This document shows positions 18,034-25,798 of a DNA stretch of 64,000 nucleotides, piece by piece (position 1 is the stretch's first letter; each line of letters begins with the position of its first letter). The notes under the pieces are model-generated. The model saw nothing but the letters and a program-made list of their open reading frames with translations. It was not told where the DNA came from and did not search any database. A program made the translations under genes and the position numbers. This stretch comes from Bacillota bacterium. Lineage in GTDB: Bacteria > Bacillota > Clostridia > Peptostreptococcales > Anaerovoracaceae. The stretch lies in NCBI GenBank assembly GCA_017941085.1, contig JAGAXF010000022.1, positions 30,767 to 94,766 on the forward strand. The letters run 5' to 3'.

Positions 18034-18284
18034 CAAAGGCCTGAGCGTATCAGCTATATACTATAATTGAATAAGACGCGACACCAGTATTAACTTGCAA
18101 TATGGATGCTAAAACTGCCGGGATATAGGCCGCGGAAGGATGCTATACTTTTACATGCTTGACATACTTAATACAATCGTGACAAACAAATCCACCTTTA
18201 AAAATAGTATTGTAGTTAATGTTTCCACATAGTGAGCAAGTATTCTTCATTGATACGACCCCCCTTACAAAGCACAGGCCTTTG
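18034..18284. repeat. 10-bp inverted repeat flanking the 35-codon ORF
   Basis: CAAAGGCCTG at 18034-18043 and its exact complement CAGGCCTTTG at 18275-18284 enclose about 230 bp holding the small minus-strand gene. This might be the ends of a small inserted unit, or chance. The 382-bp gap between rluD and the hydrolase otherwise holds only the small gene and the repeats at 18341. Confidence 0.4.
18143..18250 (-). CDS. Small zinc-ribbon-like peptide with two CxxC motifs (35 aa)
   Basis: A 36-codon frame from ATG (18250) to TAG (18143). The product starts MKNTCSLCGN and later has CHDC, i.e. C5-x2-C8 and C23-x2-C26, a spacing suited to one zinc ion, with a basic C-terminus (KYVKHVKV). A G-rich ribosome site (AAGGGGGG) lies about 10 nt upstream. 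No membrane segment. It is below usual gene-calling length cut-offs. Function unknown; a treble-clef or rubredoxin-like knuckle or a small regulatory protein are options. Confidence 0.6.
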   Translation of the reverse strand: MKNTCSLCGNINYNTIFKGGFVCHDCIKYVKHVKV

Positions 18285-18340
18285 GTGTATGTCGATAATA
18301 GAATAGTGCTTTTGGGGAAATCAAGAATTATTTTCTGAAA

Positions 18341-18395
18341 TGTAAAGATTTGCAGTTTTTATGTAAGGATATGCGGTTTTTATGTAATTTACATG
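18341..18395 (+). repeat. Tandem 21-bp repeats ending in a TGTAA/TTACA palindrome
   Basis: Two adjacent 21-bp units (18341-18361 and 18362-18382) agree at 18 of 21 positions, each starting TGTAA and ending GTTTTTA. A third TGTAA at 18383 forms the palindrome ATGTAATTTACAT. The boxes recur every 21 bp, two helical turns, just upstream of the hydrolase ribosome site (GGAGGG). This looks like a binding site for a phased DNA-binding protein. Confidence 0.55.
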
Positions 18396-18411
18396 GCAAA
18401 ATGGAGGGCTT

Positions 18412-19260
18412 ATGTACGACAATTTTGTTTACGATTATCAAAAGAAAAAACTGGCAGGCTATATCTGGGACGTGGCAAATCCAAGGGCGGTATTATGTAT
18501 CATTCACGGCATAGGAGAATATGCGGGACGATATGACAGAATGGCCAAAATATTAAATGAAAATTCCATAGCGGTTCTTTCAATGGACCTTCCCGGTCAT
18601 GGACTTAGCCAGGGAACCAGAGGTCATTTGGGCGACAGAAAAGAGCTGTTGGAAATGATTACTTTGATGATAAATCGAGGAACTGAAACCTACAGAAACA
18701 TACCCCTGGTTTTATATGGCCACAGTATGGGTGGGAATATCTGCTTGGATTACAGGGAAAGAGGACCCAAGAATGATGTGCCGGTTAAGTATATAGTCTC
18801 CGGCCCCTGGCTAAAATTGGTTAGAGATATTCCAGGCCCTGTATATGCTCTGGCAAAGAAAGCCTCCAGGTTTCTTCCTGAATTTCAAATTGGGTCCGGT
18901 TGCAAGCCTGAGGACCTTGGTAATTTTGAAATAATCAAAACCTATGCCACAGATCCATTGGTGCATACACATATTACTATTTCAACAGCAGGAGACTGTA
19001 TTGATATTGCCAACGGACTTCTTGATGGAAGTCTTGAATCCAATGGCAAAGCCTTAGACAAACCTTTTTTGCTTATGCATGGAAGTGATGATAAAATATG
19101 TGATGTGGAAGGTTCCAGATTGCTGGCAAAGAAGAATGAGAACAATCCCAATTTCCGTTATATAGAGTGGCCGGGCTATTATCACGAAATACATAATGGC
19201 GGACCCGATGCCACAGGAGAAGAAGTAATAGATACGATAAAAAACTTTATTCTCTCTTAA
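18412..19260 (+). CDS. Alpha/beta hydrolase, monoacylglycerol-lipase-like
   Basis: 282-residue cytoplasmic serine hydrolase. Nucleophile elbow GHSMGGN; the oxyanion-hole strand is CIIHGIGEYAGRY; the Asp is in LLMHGSDDKICD, and the His is in GYYHEIHNGG. This layout matches the Hydrolase_4 family (PldB/monoacylglycerol lipase). GGAGGG precedes ATG 18412. It is followed closely by the alarmone synthetase gene. The likely substrates are short lipid esters; this is not proven. Confidence 0.85.
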   Translation: MYDNFVYDYQKKKLAGYIWDVANPRAVLCIIHGIGEYAGRYDRMAKILNENSIAVLSMDLPGHGLSQGTRGHLGDRKELLEMITLMINRGTETYRNIPLVLYGHSMGGNICLDYRERGPKNDVPVKYIVSGPWLKLVRDIPGPVYALAKKASRFLPEFQIGSGCKPEDLGNFEIIKTYATDPLVHTHITISTAGDCIDIANGLLDGSLESNGKALDKPFLLMHGSDDKICDVEGSRLLAKKNENNPNFRYIEWPGYYHEIHNGGPDATGEEVIDTIKNFILS

Positions 19261-19276
19261 AGGATTGGAGTATGTC

Positions 19277-19972
19277 ATGGCAAACACAGAAAGTACCATT
19301 AGAAAGATGATGGATGTCCTTGGAGGAGACCCGGACGAAGCCAAGGTTGCATTAAGTGAACTTGATAAGCTGGACGATTTACTAATGAGGTACGAGGCAG
19401 CCATTAGAGAGGTCAGGACAAAGCTGGAAATCCTAAATGACGAGCTTTCTCTTAAGGGCTATGAAAACCCCATTATCAATATTATTTCCAGAAGGAAAAA
19501 GACAGTAAACATTCTAGAAAAACTTAAAAGACAAGGGGACCCTATTTCCTTGGAGTCAATTCAGGAGAACTTGAATGACGTGGCAGGAATAAGGGTTATA
19601 TGCTCCTTTATTGACGATATATACGATGTGGCTAATATGCTGGTTTCCCAGGATGATGTTACTTTGATTGGTGTAAAGGACTATATCCAAAACCCCAAGC
19701 CCAACGGATACAGAAGCTACCATATGATAATCGAAGTGCCCATTTTCTTCTCCAATGAAAAGAGACCCATGAGGGTTGAGGTGCAGATAAGAACAGTTGC
19801 TATGGATTTCTGGGCCAGCCTTGAGCATCGTATGAAGTATAAGCAGGATATAGAAAATGCTGAAGAGGTTATTAAGGAGCTAAAGGACTGCGCTGATACA
19901 ATTGCGGCAACGGATGCCAAGATGATTGAAATCAGGGATAAAATAACCAAAATCGACGATCAAAATAAATAA
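19277..19972 (+). CDS. Small alarmone synthetase (GTP pyrophosphokinase, YjbM/RelQ type)
   Basis: 231 residues, RelA/SpoT synthetase domain only, with no HD hydrolase. Motifs: LNDVAGIRVICSFIDDIYDV, PKPNGYRSYHMII and VEVQIRTVAMDFWASLEH. It makes (p)ppGpp or pGpp from GTP/GDP and ATP. ATG 19277 is preferred: GGAG lies 8 nt upstream, whereas the TTG at 19265 lacks a site. It is 16 nt after the hydrolase gene and convergent with rqcH. Confidence 0.92.
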   Translation: MANTESTIRKMMDVLGGDPDEAKVALSELDKLDDLLMRYEAAIREVRTKLEILNDELSLKGYENPIINIISRRKKTVNILEKLKRQGDPISLESIQENLNDVAGIRVICSFIDDIYDVANMLVSQDDVTLIGVKDYIQNPKPNGYRSYHMIIEVPIFFSNEKRPMRVEVQIRTVAMDFWASLEHRMKYKQDIENAEEVIKELKDCADTIAATDAKMIEIRDKITKIDDQNK

Positions 19973-19986
19973 AAGATCAAAACACA

Positions 19987-21657
19987 TTAGGGCTTATGTG
20001 GTTCCACATAAACCGTATGGTTGTCTGTAAAAATCACCATTCCCGGCTTTGCTCCTGAAGGCTTTTTAACATGTCTTACCCTTACGTAATCCACAGGGAC
20101 TTGGCCTGAATCCCGACCCTTGCTATGCCAGGCGGCGATGGAAGCAGCAAAGTAAATATCCTCCGGCTCCGGATCATTTCCCTTGGTTCTGATTATAACG
20201 TGGGACCCGGGTATGTCCTTGGTATGAAGCCATATATCGGTTTTTTCTGCTATCTTAAGAGTAAGCTCATCGTTTTCTTTATTGTTTCTCCCCACCAGAA
20301 TTTCGTAGCCTGAGGGAGAGGTATATTTATATGGATTGCTTTTAAACTTCTGAGGTTTCTCCTTGGATTTCTTTTTTCTCAGATATCCTGTTTCGATTAA
20401 TTCTCTCTGAATTATATCCACTTCCTCTCCTTTGGTAATATTGGATAGGGAGGTCTGAACAGATTCCAGATATTCGATATCTTTTTTTGTTTCTTCTATC
20501 TGTATGGTTTTCTCTTTAATTGCGGTTTTTGCCTTGCCATATTTTTTGAAATAGTCCTGGGCATTTTTAGCCGGTGTTCTGCTGGGATCCAAGGGTATTT
20601 CAACCTGGCTTCCATCGTAATAGCTGGTTACTTTAGCCACAGGAGTTCCCGGTTTAACCAGGTGAAGATTGGCAGTTAAAAGCTCTCCATACAATCTGTA
20701 ATTATCCGAATTCTTAGCCTCTGCCAAATCTTCGAAAAGTCTCTGGAGTTTTAGCTTATATTTTTCCAGCAAAGCAGAAAGGTTCCGTTCCAAGGCGTGG
20801 GATCTTTGCTTTAACCTACTGGTGGAATCTCTGTTTTCAAAAAAGTAGTTTATGGCAGGGCTCAGGCTTTCAAAGGATTCCTTTTGGCAAAGGTTTTCAT
20901 ACTGTATGAGATTAACAATGTGAAAATCCACAGGGGCCTTTGAGTCGCCTATGTAAACGTGAGCAGAAGATTCCGGACTTTGGTTCTGAACCAGATTGCG
21001 AATTTCCGTAAGGGCCTGCCAAGGATTATCTGACTCCGCCAAAGAGTCTGCCACCTGTGGAGAAATCCCGCCAATGGCATTTAAGTAAGACCTGGAGTCC
21101 CTTGGTATTAAATCAAACTCAGCTTCAGTTATCTCATCGAAACCTTTCTTCTCCTGGGGAGGAGGAGAGGTGTACTGAATCCCCGGCAGAATTTGACGAA
21201 CCTTACTTGTATCAAAAGAAACGTGCTTAATAGCATCTATTACTTTTCCGGATTCTATATCCACAAGGATGATATTGCTGTGCTTACCCATTATTTCTAC
21301 AACCAGTCTTTTTGACAAGGTGAAGCCCAGCTCGTTCATAGCCTCAAAGTCTATTTCTATTATTCGATCAAAACCCTTTTGACGAATATCAACTATTCTT
21401 CCTCCAAGGAGATGCTTCCTAAGGAGCATACAGAAGGGATAAGGAGAGGGAGGATTTGACGGGGAATCCTGGATAAGATGAATTCTAGGGTCAGAACTTC
21501 CGGCAGAGGCGAAAAGCTTGAGATTTCCGGCTTTTGTATGGACAGTAAAAATCAGCTGATCTTTTATGGGCTGGTGAATTCTGTCCACTTTGCCCAGAAG
21601 AAGAGCCTCTCTTAGTTCCTTAACTATTGACCTTGTAATTATTCCGTCAAATGCCAT
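19987..21657 (-). CDS. rqcH: Ribosome quality control factor RqcH (NFACT/FbpA)
   Basis: 556 residues. NFACT-N domain starting MAFDGIITRSIVKEL; the conserved D97-R98 pair needed for tRNA-dependent Ala-tailing in B. subtilis is seen in KGFDRIIEI. A helical coiled-coil middle (about 285-420) precedes NFACT-R with TSPSGYEILVGRNNKEND and DIWLHTKDIPGSHVII. It binds stalled 50S subunits and adds C-terminal Ala tails. Older annotations call it fibronectin-binding. Monocistronic, divergent from yicC. Confidence 0.95.
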   Translation of the reverse strand: MAFDGIITRSIVKELREALLLGKVDRIHQPIKDQLIFTVHTKAGNLKLFASAGSSDPRIHLIQDSPSNPPSPYPFCMLLRKHLLGGRIVDIRQKGFDRIIEIDFEAMNELGFTLSKRLVVEIMGKHSNIILVDIESGKVIDAIKHVSFDTSKVRQILPGIQYTSPPPQEKKGFDEITEAEFDLIPRDSRSYLNAIGGISPQVADSLAESDNPWQALTEIRNLVQNQSPESSAHVYIGDSKAPVDFHIVNLIQYENLCQKESFESLSPAINYFFENRDSTSRLKQRSHALERNLSALLEKYKLKLQRLFEDLAEAKNSDNYRLYGELLTANLHLVKPGTPVAKVTSYYDGSQVEIPLDPSRTPAKNAQDYFKKYGKAKTAIKEKTIQIEETKKDIEYLESVQTSLSNITKGEEVDIIQRELIETGYLRKKKSKEKPQKFKSNPYKYTSPSGYEILVGRNNKENDELTLKIAEKTDIWLHTKDIPGSHVIIRTKGNDPEPEDIYFAASIAAWHSKGRDSGQVPVDYVRVRHVKKPSGAKPGMVIFTDNHTVYVEPHKP

Positions 21658-21685
21658 GGGATTATTTTAGAGGAGGCCCAATTCG

Positions 21686-21715
21686 TTGTCAAATAAGTGG
21701 CCTTTGTGCTACAAT
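21686..21715 (+). promoter_or_regulatory. Promoter for yicC-gmk-rpoZ
   Basis: TTGTCA (21686-21691), an 18-nt spacer, and TACAAT (21710-21715) preceded by TG, an extended -10. It lies 70 nt before the yicC start in the gap divergent to rqcH. Confidence 0.6.
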
Positions 21716-21785
21716 TATTCAGACGTCTTTGATGTATCGAGGATAGAGAATCGCTATGCAAACAAAGACCGGAAATGGAGGGAAT

Positions 21786-22676
21786 ATGATAAAGAGTATG
21801 ACAGGCTTCGGAAGAGCCGAAGTATCCGACGGAAAAAGAAATATAGTCTGCGAGATTAAGTCTGTTAATCACAGATATTGCGACATCAATGTAAGAATGC
21901 CAAGAAGGTATTCCTTTGCGGAGGAAAAGGTAAAACAGACCATTAAAGAGATTGTAAACCGTGGTAAATTGGACGTTTCCATAATGGTGGAAAACGTCAC
22001 AGAAAACGACGTTAACATCAAATTGAACACCATGGTTGCCAAGCAGTATTACGACAGTTTGAGACAGCTTTCGGAAGCAGTTCCTGTGGACGGTGATAAG
22101 ACTATTTCCCTGGAATATTTGGCATCTCTTCCTGACGTGCTTAAGGTTGTTCCGGATGTGGAGGATGAGGAAGAAATCATCAAGGCCATTCTTGCTCCGG
22201 TAAAAGAAGCTGCGGGAAAGCTGGATGAAATGAGAATTCTGGAGGGAGAAAAACTGGCGGAAGACCTGCTGTCCAGGGGAGGAGAGATAAAGTCCCTGGT
22301 GGCGGAAATAGAAAGAGTCGCTCCAGAGGTACCAAGGTCCTATATGGAGAAACTGAGAAATAGAATTAAGGATTTAATCGATGGCAGCGTGGAGATTCCT
22401 GAGGATAAAATTGTTTTGGAGGCAGCCATCTTTGCTGATAAATCCAGCATAGCTGAGGAACTTACCAGACTCCATAGCCATATGGACCAAATGGAGTCTA
22501 TTATAGGAGAAACCGGACAGCCTGACGGAAAAAGATTGGACTTCCTGGTGCAGGAAATGAATCGTGAGGCCAATACCATAGGTTCCAAGGCCAACGACCT
22601 GGGAGTTACTGAGCTAATGTTAAAGATAAAGGCAGAGGTTGAGAAAATCAGAGAACAGGTCCAGAATGTGGAATAA
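21786..22676 (+). CDS. YicC-family endoribonuclease
   Basis: 296 residues. N-terminal MIKSMTGFGRAE, then EIKSVNHRYCDINVRMPRR, and C-terminal DUF1732 with GKRLDFLVQEMNREANTIGSKAND are diagnostic. YicC proteins are reported to be metal-dependent endoribonucleases. ATG 21786 follows GGAGGG; the ATG at 21756 is upstream of that site. In the usual order, followed by gmk and rpoZ. Confidence 0.92.
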   Translation: MIKSMTGFGRAEVSDGKRNIVCEIKSVNHRYCDINVRMPRRYSFAEEKVKQTIKEIVNRGKLDVSIMVENVTENDVNIKLNTMVAKQYYDSLRQLSEAVPVDGDKTISLEYLASLPDVLKVVPDVEDEEEIIKAILAPVKEAAGKLDEMRILEGEKLAEDLLSRGGEIKSLVAEIERVAPEVPRSYMEKLRNRIKDLIDGSVEIPEDKIVLEAAIFADKSSIAEELTRLHSHMDQMESIIGETGQPDGKRLDFLVQEMNREANTIGSKANDLGVTELMLKIKAEVEKIREQVQNVE

Positions 22677-22766
22677 ATATTGAATACTTTGCTCATACGT
22701 GATATACTTTTATGCTAGTATTTTTCGAAACGGCAGATGTGTTATTTTAGAAAGGAACAGCCTCTT

Positions 22767-23393
22767 TTGAAGAATTATGGGAATCGTCCCGGAGAATTGT
22801 TTATTGTTTCGGGGCCATCGGGTGTTGGAAAAGGCACCATATGCAAGGAAGTACTAAAAACCGAAAGTACTGTACAGTTATCTGTCTCTGCCACCACCAG
22901 GGAACCAAGAGAAGGCGAGGTTCATGGAGTAAATTATTTCTTCTTAAGCAAGGAGGAATTTACAGAGCGTATAGAGAACAATGAGTTCCTGGAATATGCA
23001 GAAGTCTTTGGAAATTTCTATGGCACACCCATAAAGCCTGTGGAGGAAAAGCTGAATTCGGGCATCGACGTACTCTTGGAAATCGATGTGCAGGGAGCAA
23101 TTCGGGTAAAGAAAAACTATCCTGAAGGAATATTCATCTTTGTTTTACCGCCCACCCTTGCGGAGCTGAGAAGGAGGCTTACAAATCGAGGCACAGATAG
23201 TCCGGAGGTAATTGAAGAGAGACTGTCAAAGGCCATGGGCGAAATCAAGCAGATGTTTGAATATGACTACTTTGTTGTAAATGATGATTTGGAAGAAGCG
23301 GTTGCAACCACAAAGGCCATAATTTTGGCAGAGCATCACAGAGTTAAGGATCACGGTTTGGAACTGTTAAGAATACTCGAGGAGGAAGAATAA
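22767..23393 (+). CDS. gmk: Guanylate kinase
   Basis: GMP + ATP to GDP + ADP. P-loop IVSGPSGVGKGT, GMP-binding VSATTREPREGEVHGVNYFF, and the lid region RLTNRGTDS. 208 residues from the TTG at 22767, for which AAAGGAA lies 8 nt upstream; the in-frame ATG at 22737 has no ribosome site but would give 218 residues. It overlaps neither neighbour; rpoZ starts 2 nt after the stop. Confidence 0.92.
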   Translation: MKNYGNRPGELFIVSGPSGVGKGTICKEVLKTESTVQLSVSATTREPREGEVHGVNYFFLSKEEFTERIENNEFLEYAEVFGNFYGTPIKPVEEKLNSGIDVLLEIDVQGAIRVKKNYPEGIFIFVLPPTLAELRRRLTNRGTDSPEVIEERLSKAMGEIKQMFEYDYFVVNDDLEEAVATTKAIILAEHHRVKDHGLELLRILEEEE

Positions 23394-23395
23394 GA

Positions 23396-23593
23396 ATGCT
23401 ATATCCATCCATTAATGAAATTAGAAAAAAAGTTGACAGCAAATATACATTGGTAATTATGGCTGCCAAAAGGGCCAGAGACATAGTGGACGGTCAGCCG
23501 ATTTTGACGGATGACTGCGACAATGATAAGCCGGTTTCAGTGGCTGCTTATGAAATTAATGAGGACTATGTTACATATAAGAGGGAAGATTAA
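23396..23593 (+). CDS. rpoZ: RNA polymerase omega subunit
   Basis: 65-residue omega. MLYPSINEI, then SKYTLVIMAAKRARDIVDG is the core that clamps beta-prime. It is at the short end of the family. The ribosome site GAGGAGGAAG lies within the end of gmk. coaBC, often the next gene, is instead at 60.7 kb. Confidence 0.92.
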   Translation: MLYPSINEIRKKVDSKYTLVIMAAKRARDIVDGQPILTDDCDNDKPVSVAAYEINEDYVTYKRED

Positions 23594-23623
23594 GGTTTTA
23601 GAGGGGTAAAAAAGCCTAAAACC
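23594..23623. terminator. Hairpin after rpoZ
   Basis: GGTTTTAG (23594-23601) pairs with CTAAAACC (23616-23623). The T-tract is on the minus strand within the loop rather than after the stem, so plus-strand terminator activity is doubtful. Confidence 0.4.
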
Positions 23624-23656
23624 TATGAAAAATCAATTATTTCCTCAAAAAAATAC

Positions 23657-23685
23657 TTGAATTTAACGGTAATATATCATATAAT
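23657..23685 (+). promoter_or_regulatory. Promoter for rpsB-tsf
   Basis: TTGAAT (23657-23662), 17-nt spacer, perfect TATAAT (23680-23685). Transcription would start near 23692, leaving a ~150-nt leader. Confidence 0.75.
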
Positions 23686-23691
23686 CAATGT

Positions 23692-23835
23692 CGGCTCGTT
23701 TATCGAGTCGATATTTAATTTTATTTTGCACACCCGGAGTGCAATGCCAATGGTGCTTGATTTTCTAACTTTGATAGAGGTTGGGAATCCGGTTCGGCAA
23801 ATGCCTATCTCCGAGTGGAAGTAGAACCAGGAGGA
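23692..23835 (+). ncRNA. Structured rpsB leader, probable S2 autoregulatory element
   Basis: The ~150-nt leader has two clear hairpins: CGGCTCG/CGAGTCG (one G-U) with a TTTAT loop, and TTGCAC/GTGCAA around ACCCGGA, followed by further G-rich pairing potential up to the AGGAGG at 23829. Leaders before rpsB often bind S2 for feedback. Assignment to that class is inference. Confidence 0.5.
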
Positions 23836-23839
23836 AAAT

Positions 23840-24652
23840 ATGTCAGTAATTTCAATGAAACAACTGCTTGAAGCAGGCGTCCACTTTGGACATCAAACAA
23901 GAAGATGGAACCCCAAGATGGCTCCATATATCTTCACACAGAGAAACAGCATCCACATTATAGACCTTCAACAGACAGTAGGTAAGGTGGATGACGCTTA
24001 CAACTTCATCAAGAGTGTTGCAGAATCCGGCAAGCCTATTCTCTTTGTAGGAACAAAGAAGCAGGCACAGAATGCTGTACGTGACGAAGCTCTTAGATGC
24101 GGAGAGTATTACGTAAGCGAAAGATGGCTGGGCGGAATGCTTACAAACTACAAGACAATCAGCCAGAGAATCAAGAGACTTAACGATATCGACAGAATGG
24201 AAGAGGACGGAACTTTTGATAAGCTTTCCAAGAAGGAAGTTATTAAGCTCCGTGCAGAGAGAGATAAACTGGAAAAGAACCTTGGCGGAATCAGAGAGAT
24301 GAAGGGTATGCCGGGGGCAATGTTTATTGTAGATCCTCGCAAGGAAAGAATCGCCGTTAAGGAAGCTAGAACCCTTGGTATTCCTGTTGTAGGTATTGTA
24401 GATACAAACTGCGATCCTGATGATGTTGATTTCATCATCCCCGGAAACGACGATGCTATCAGAGCAGTTAAGCTTATAGCCAGCAAGATGGCAGATGCAG
24501 TTATCGAAGGTCACCAGGGCGAAAGCTTTGATGAAGGTCCGGATCAGGATGCTCTGGAAGCAGAAGTAGCTGAGGAAGCCCGTGAGGCAGAAGAAGCTGC
24601 AGAGGAAGCAGAAAAGGATATTGAAGAAGTAGTAGCCGAAACAGAAGAATAG
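23840..24652 (+). CDS. rpsB: 30S ribosomal protein S2
   Basis: 270 residues. [27 protein letters not shown] and [15 protein letters not shown] are signature segments. After about residue 230 there is an acidic Ala/Glu-rich tail like that on S16 in this window. AGGAGG ribosome site. First gene of rpsB-tsf. Confidence 0.97.
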   Translation: MSVISMKQLLEAGVHFGHQTRRWNPKMAPYIFTQRNSIHIIDLQQTVGKVDDAYNFIKSVAESGKPILFVGTKKQAQNAVRDEALRCGEYYVSERWLGGMLTNYKTISQRIKRLNDIDRMEEDGTFDKLSKKEVIKLRAERDKLEKNLGGIREMKGMPGAMFIVDPRKERIAVKEARTLGIPVVGIVDTNCDPDDVDFIIPGNDDAIRAVKLIASKMADAVIEGHQGESFDEGPDQDALEAEVAEEAREAEEAAEEAEKDIEEVVAETEE

Positions 24653-24674
24653 TTTTGGATAAATAAGACGTAAC

Positions 24675-24697
24675 GCGATGAGCAATCTGCTCATCGC
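24675..24697 (+). terminator. Hairpin between rpsB and tsf
   Basis: Perfect 10-bp stem GCGATGAGCA / TGCTCATCGC with an ATC loop, followed by TTATCTA. It may be a weak terminator or processing site that tunes tsf expression relative to rpsB. Confidence 0.55.
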
Positions 24698-24752
24698 TTA
24701 TCTATGTAAATCTCAAGGATGCAGATGATATCTGCGAATAGGAGGAATAGAA

Positions 24753-25673
24753 ATGGCAGTAACCGCTCAAATGGTAAAGGAATTGCGTGAAGCAACAGGC
24801 GCAGGCATGATGGATTGTAAAAAGGCTCTTATGGAAACAGACGGCGATATGGATAAAGCCGTTGACTATCTAAGAGAGCAGGGAATAATGAAGCAGCAGA
24901 AGAAGGCTGGAAGAATTGCGGCAGAAGGTCTTGTAAGACTTGGTTTTGGCGAAGGAAACAAGCAGGCTGCAGTAATCGAAGTAAACTCTGAAACTGACTT
25001 TGTTGCGAAGAATCCTGAATTCGTAGAATTCGTAGAGGTTCTTGCTGACAAGGCTCTCAACGAAAACGCTGGAAGCGTTGAAGATTTCATGGCTCTTTCC
25101 TATGATGCAGGTACAGTAGCTGAGGCTCTTACTGAAAAGGTAGCAAAGATTGGTGAAAACCTTAACATCAGAAGATTTGAAAAATGTGGAACTCCCGGAG
25201 TTGTTTACACAGGATACATTCACGGTGGTGGAAGAATCGGTGTTATTGTAGGTATCGAGACTGAAGCAACTGCAGAAGAAATTGAAACCGTAGGTAAGGA
25301 CGTGGCAATGCAGGTTGCATCCATGAGACCTCAGTTCCTTGATGAGACTCAGGTTGATCCGTCCTGGCTGGAATCCGAAAAGGAAATTGCAAAGCAGCAG
25401 CTCCTTAACGAAGGCAAGAAGGAAGAGCTTTTGGACAAGATTATCCCCGGCAAAATTAAGGCTCTGCTCAAGGAAGTTTGCTTGGTAGACCAGAAGTTTG
25501 TTAAGAACGGTGACATTACTGTTGGTCAGTACGTTGAAGAAGAATCCAAGAAACTTGGCAAGGCTATGAAGATAGTTGAAATGATTCGCTATGAAGTTGG
25601 GGAAGGCATCGAGAAGAAGGAAGAAGACTTTGCTGCAGAAGTAGCTGCTCAGCAGGCCGCAGCTCAGAAGTAA
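24753..25673 (+). CDS. tsf: Elongation factor Ts
   Basis: 306 residues. Nucleotide-exchange factor for EF-Tu. MVKELREATGAGMMDCKKALME and VIEVNSETDFVAKN are the signature motifs. Length is normal and the ribosome site is AGGAGG. In most relatives pyrH and frr follow; here they are 14 kb away. Confidence 0.97.
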   Translation: MAVTAQMVKELREATGAGMMDCKKALMETDGDMDKAVDYLREQGIMKQQKKAGRIAAEGLVRLGFGEGNKQAAVIEVNSETDFVAKNPEFVEFVEVLADKALNENAGSVEDFMALSYDAGTVAEALTEKVAKIGENLNIRRFEKCGTPGVVYTGYIHGGGRIGVIVGIETEATAEEIETVGKDVAMQVASMRPQFLDETQVDPSWLESEKEIAKQQLLNEGKKEELLDKIIPGKIKALLKEVCLVDQKFVKNGDITVGQYVEEESKKLGKAMKIVEMIRYEVGEGIEKKEEDFAAEVAAQQAAAQK

Positions 25674-25744
25674 TTCTTCACAGAGATTTGCCTGAGGACT
25701 AATAGTATTGTCCCTCAGTGGGGCGCTATGACAGACGCGTAAAT

Positions 25745-25791
25745 AGCCGCTATACATGTTGACAAATCAATGTGTATAGCGGCTTTGTTTT
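25745..25791 (+). terminator. Intrinsic terminator after tsf
   Basis: 12-bp stem AGCCGCTATACA (25745-25756) with TGTATAGCGGCT (25773-25784), then TTGTTTT. It closes the rpsB-tsf unit and faces the convergent kinase gene. Confidence 0.88.
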
Positions 25792-25798
25792 AGGCTGA

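Noticed and set aside
18034..18284. Insertion sequence in the rluD-hydrolase gap
   Set aside because: No transposase; only short inverted ends, which may be chance.
23594..23656. Strong rpoZ terminator
   Set aside because: The hairpin lacks a following T-tract on the plus strand.
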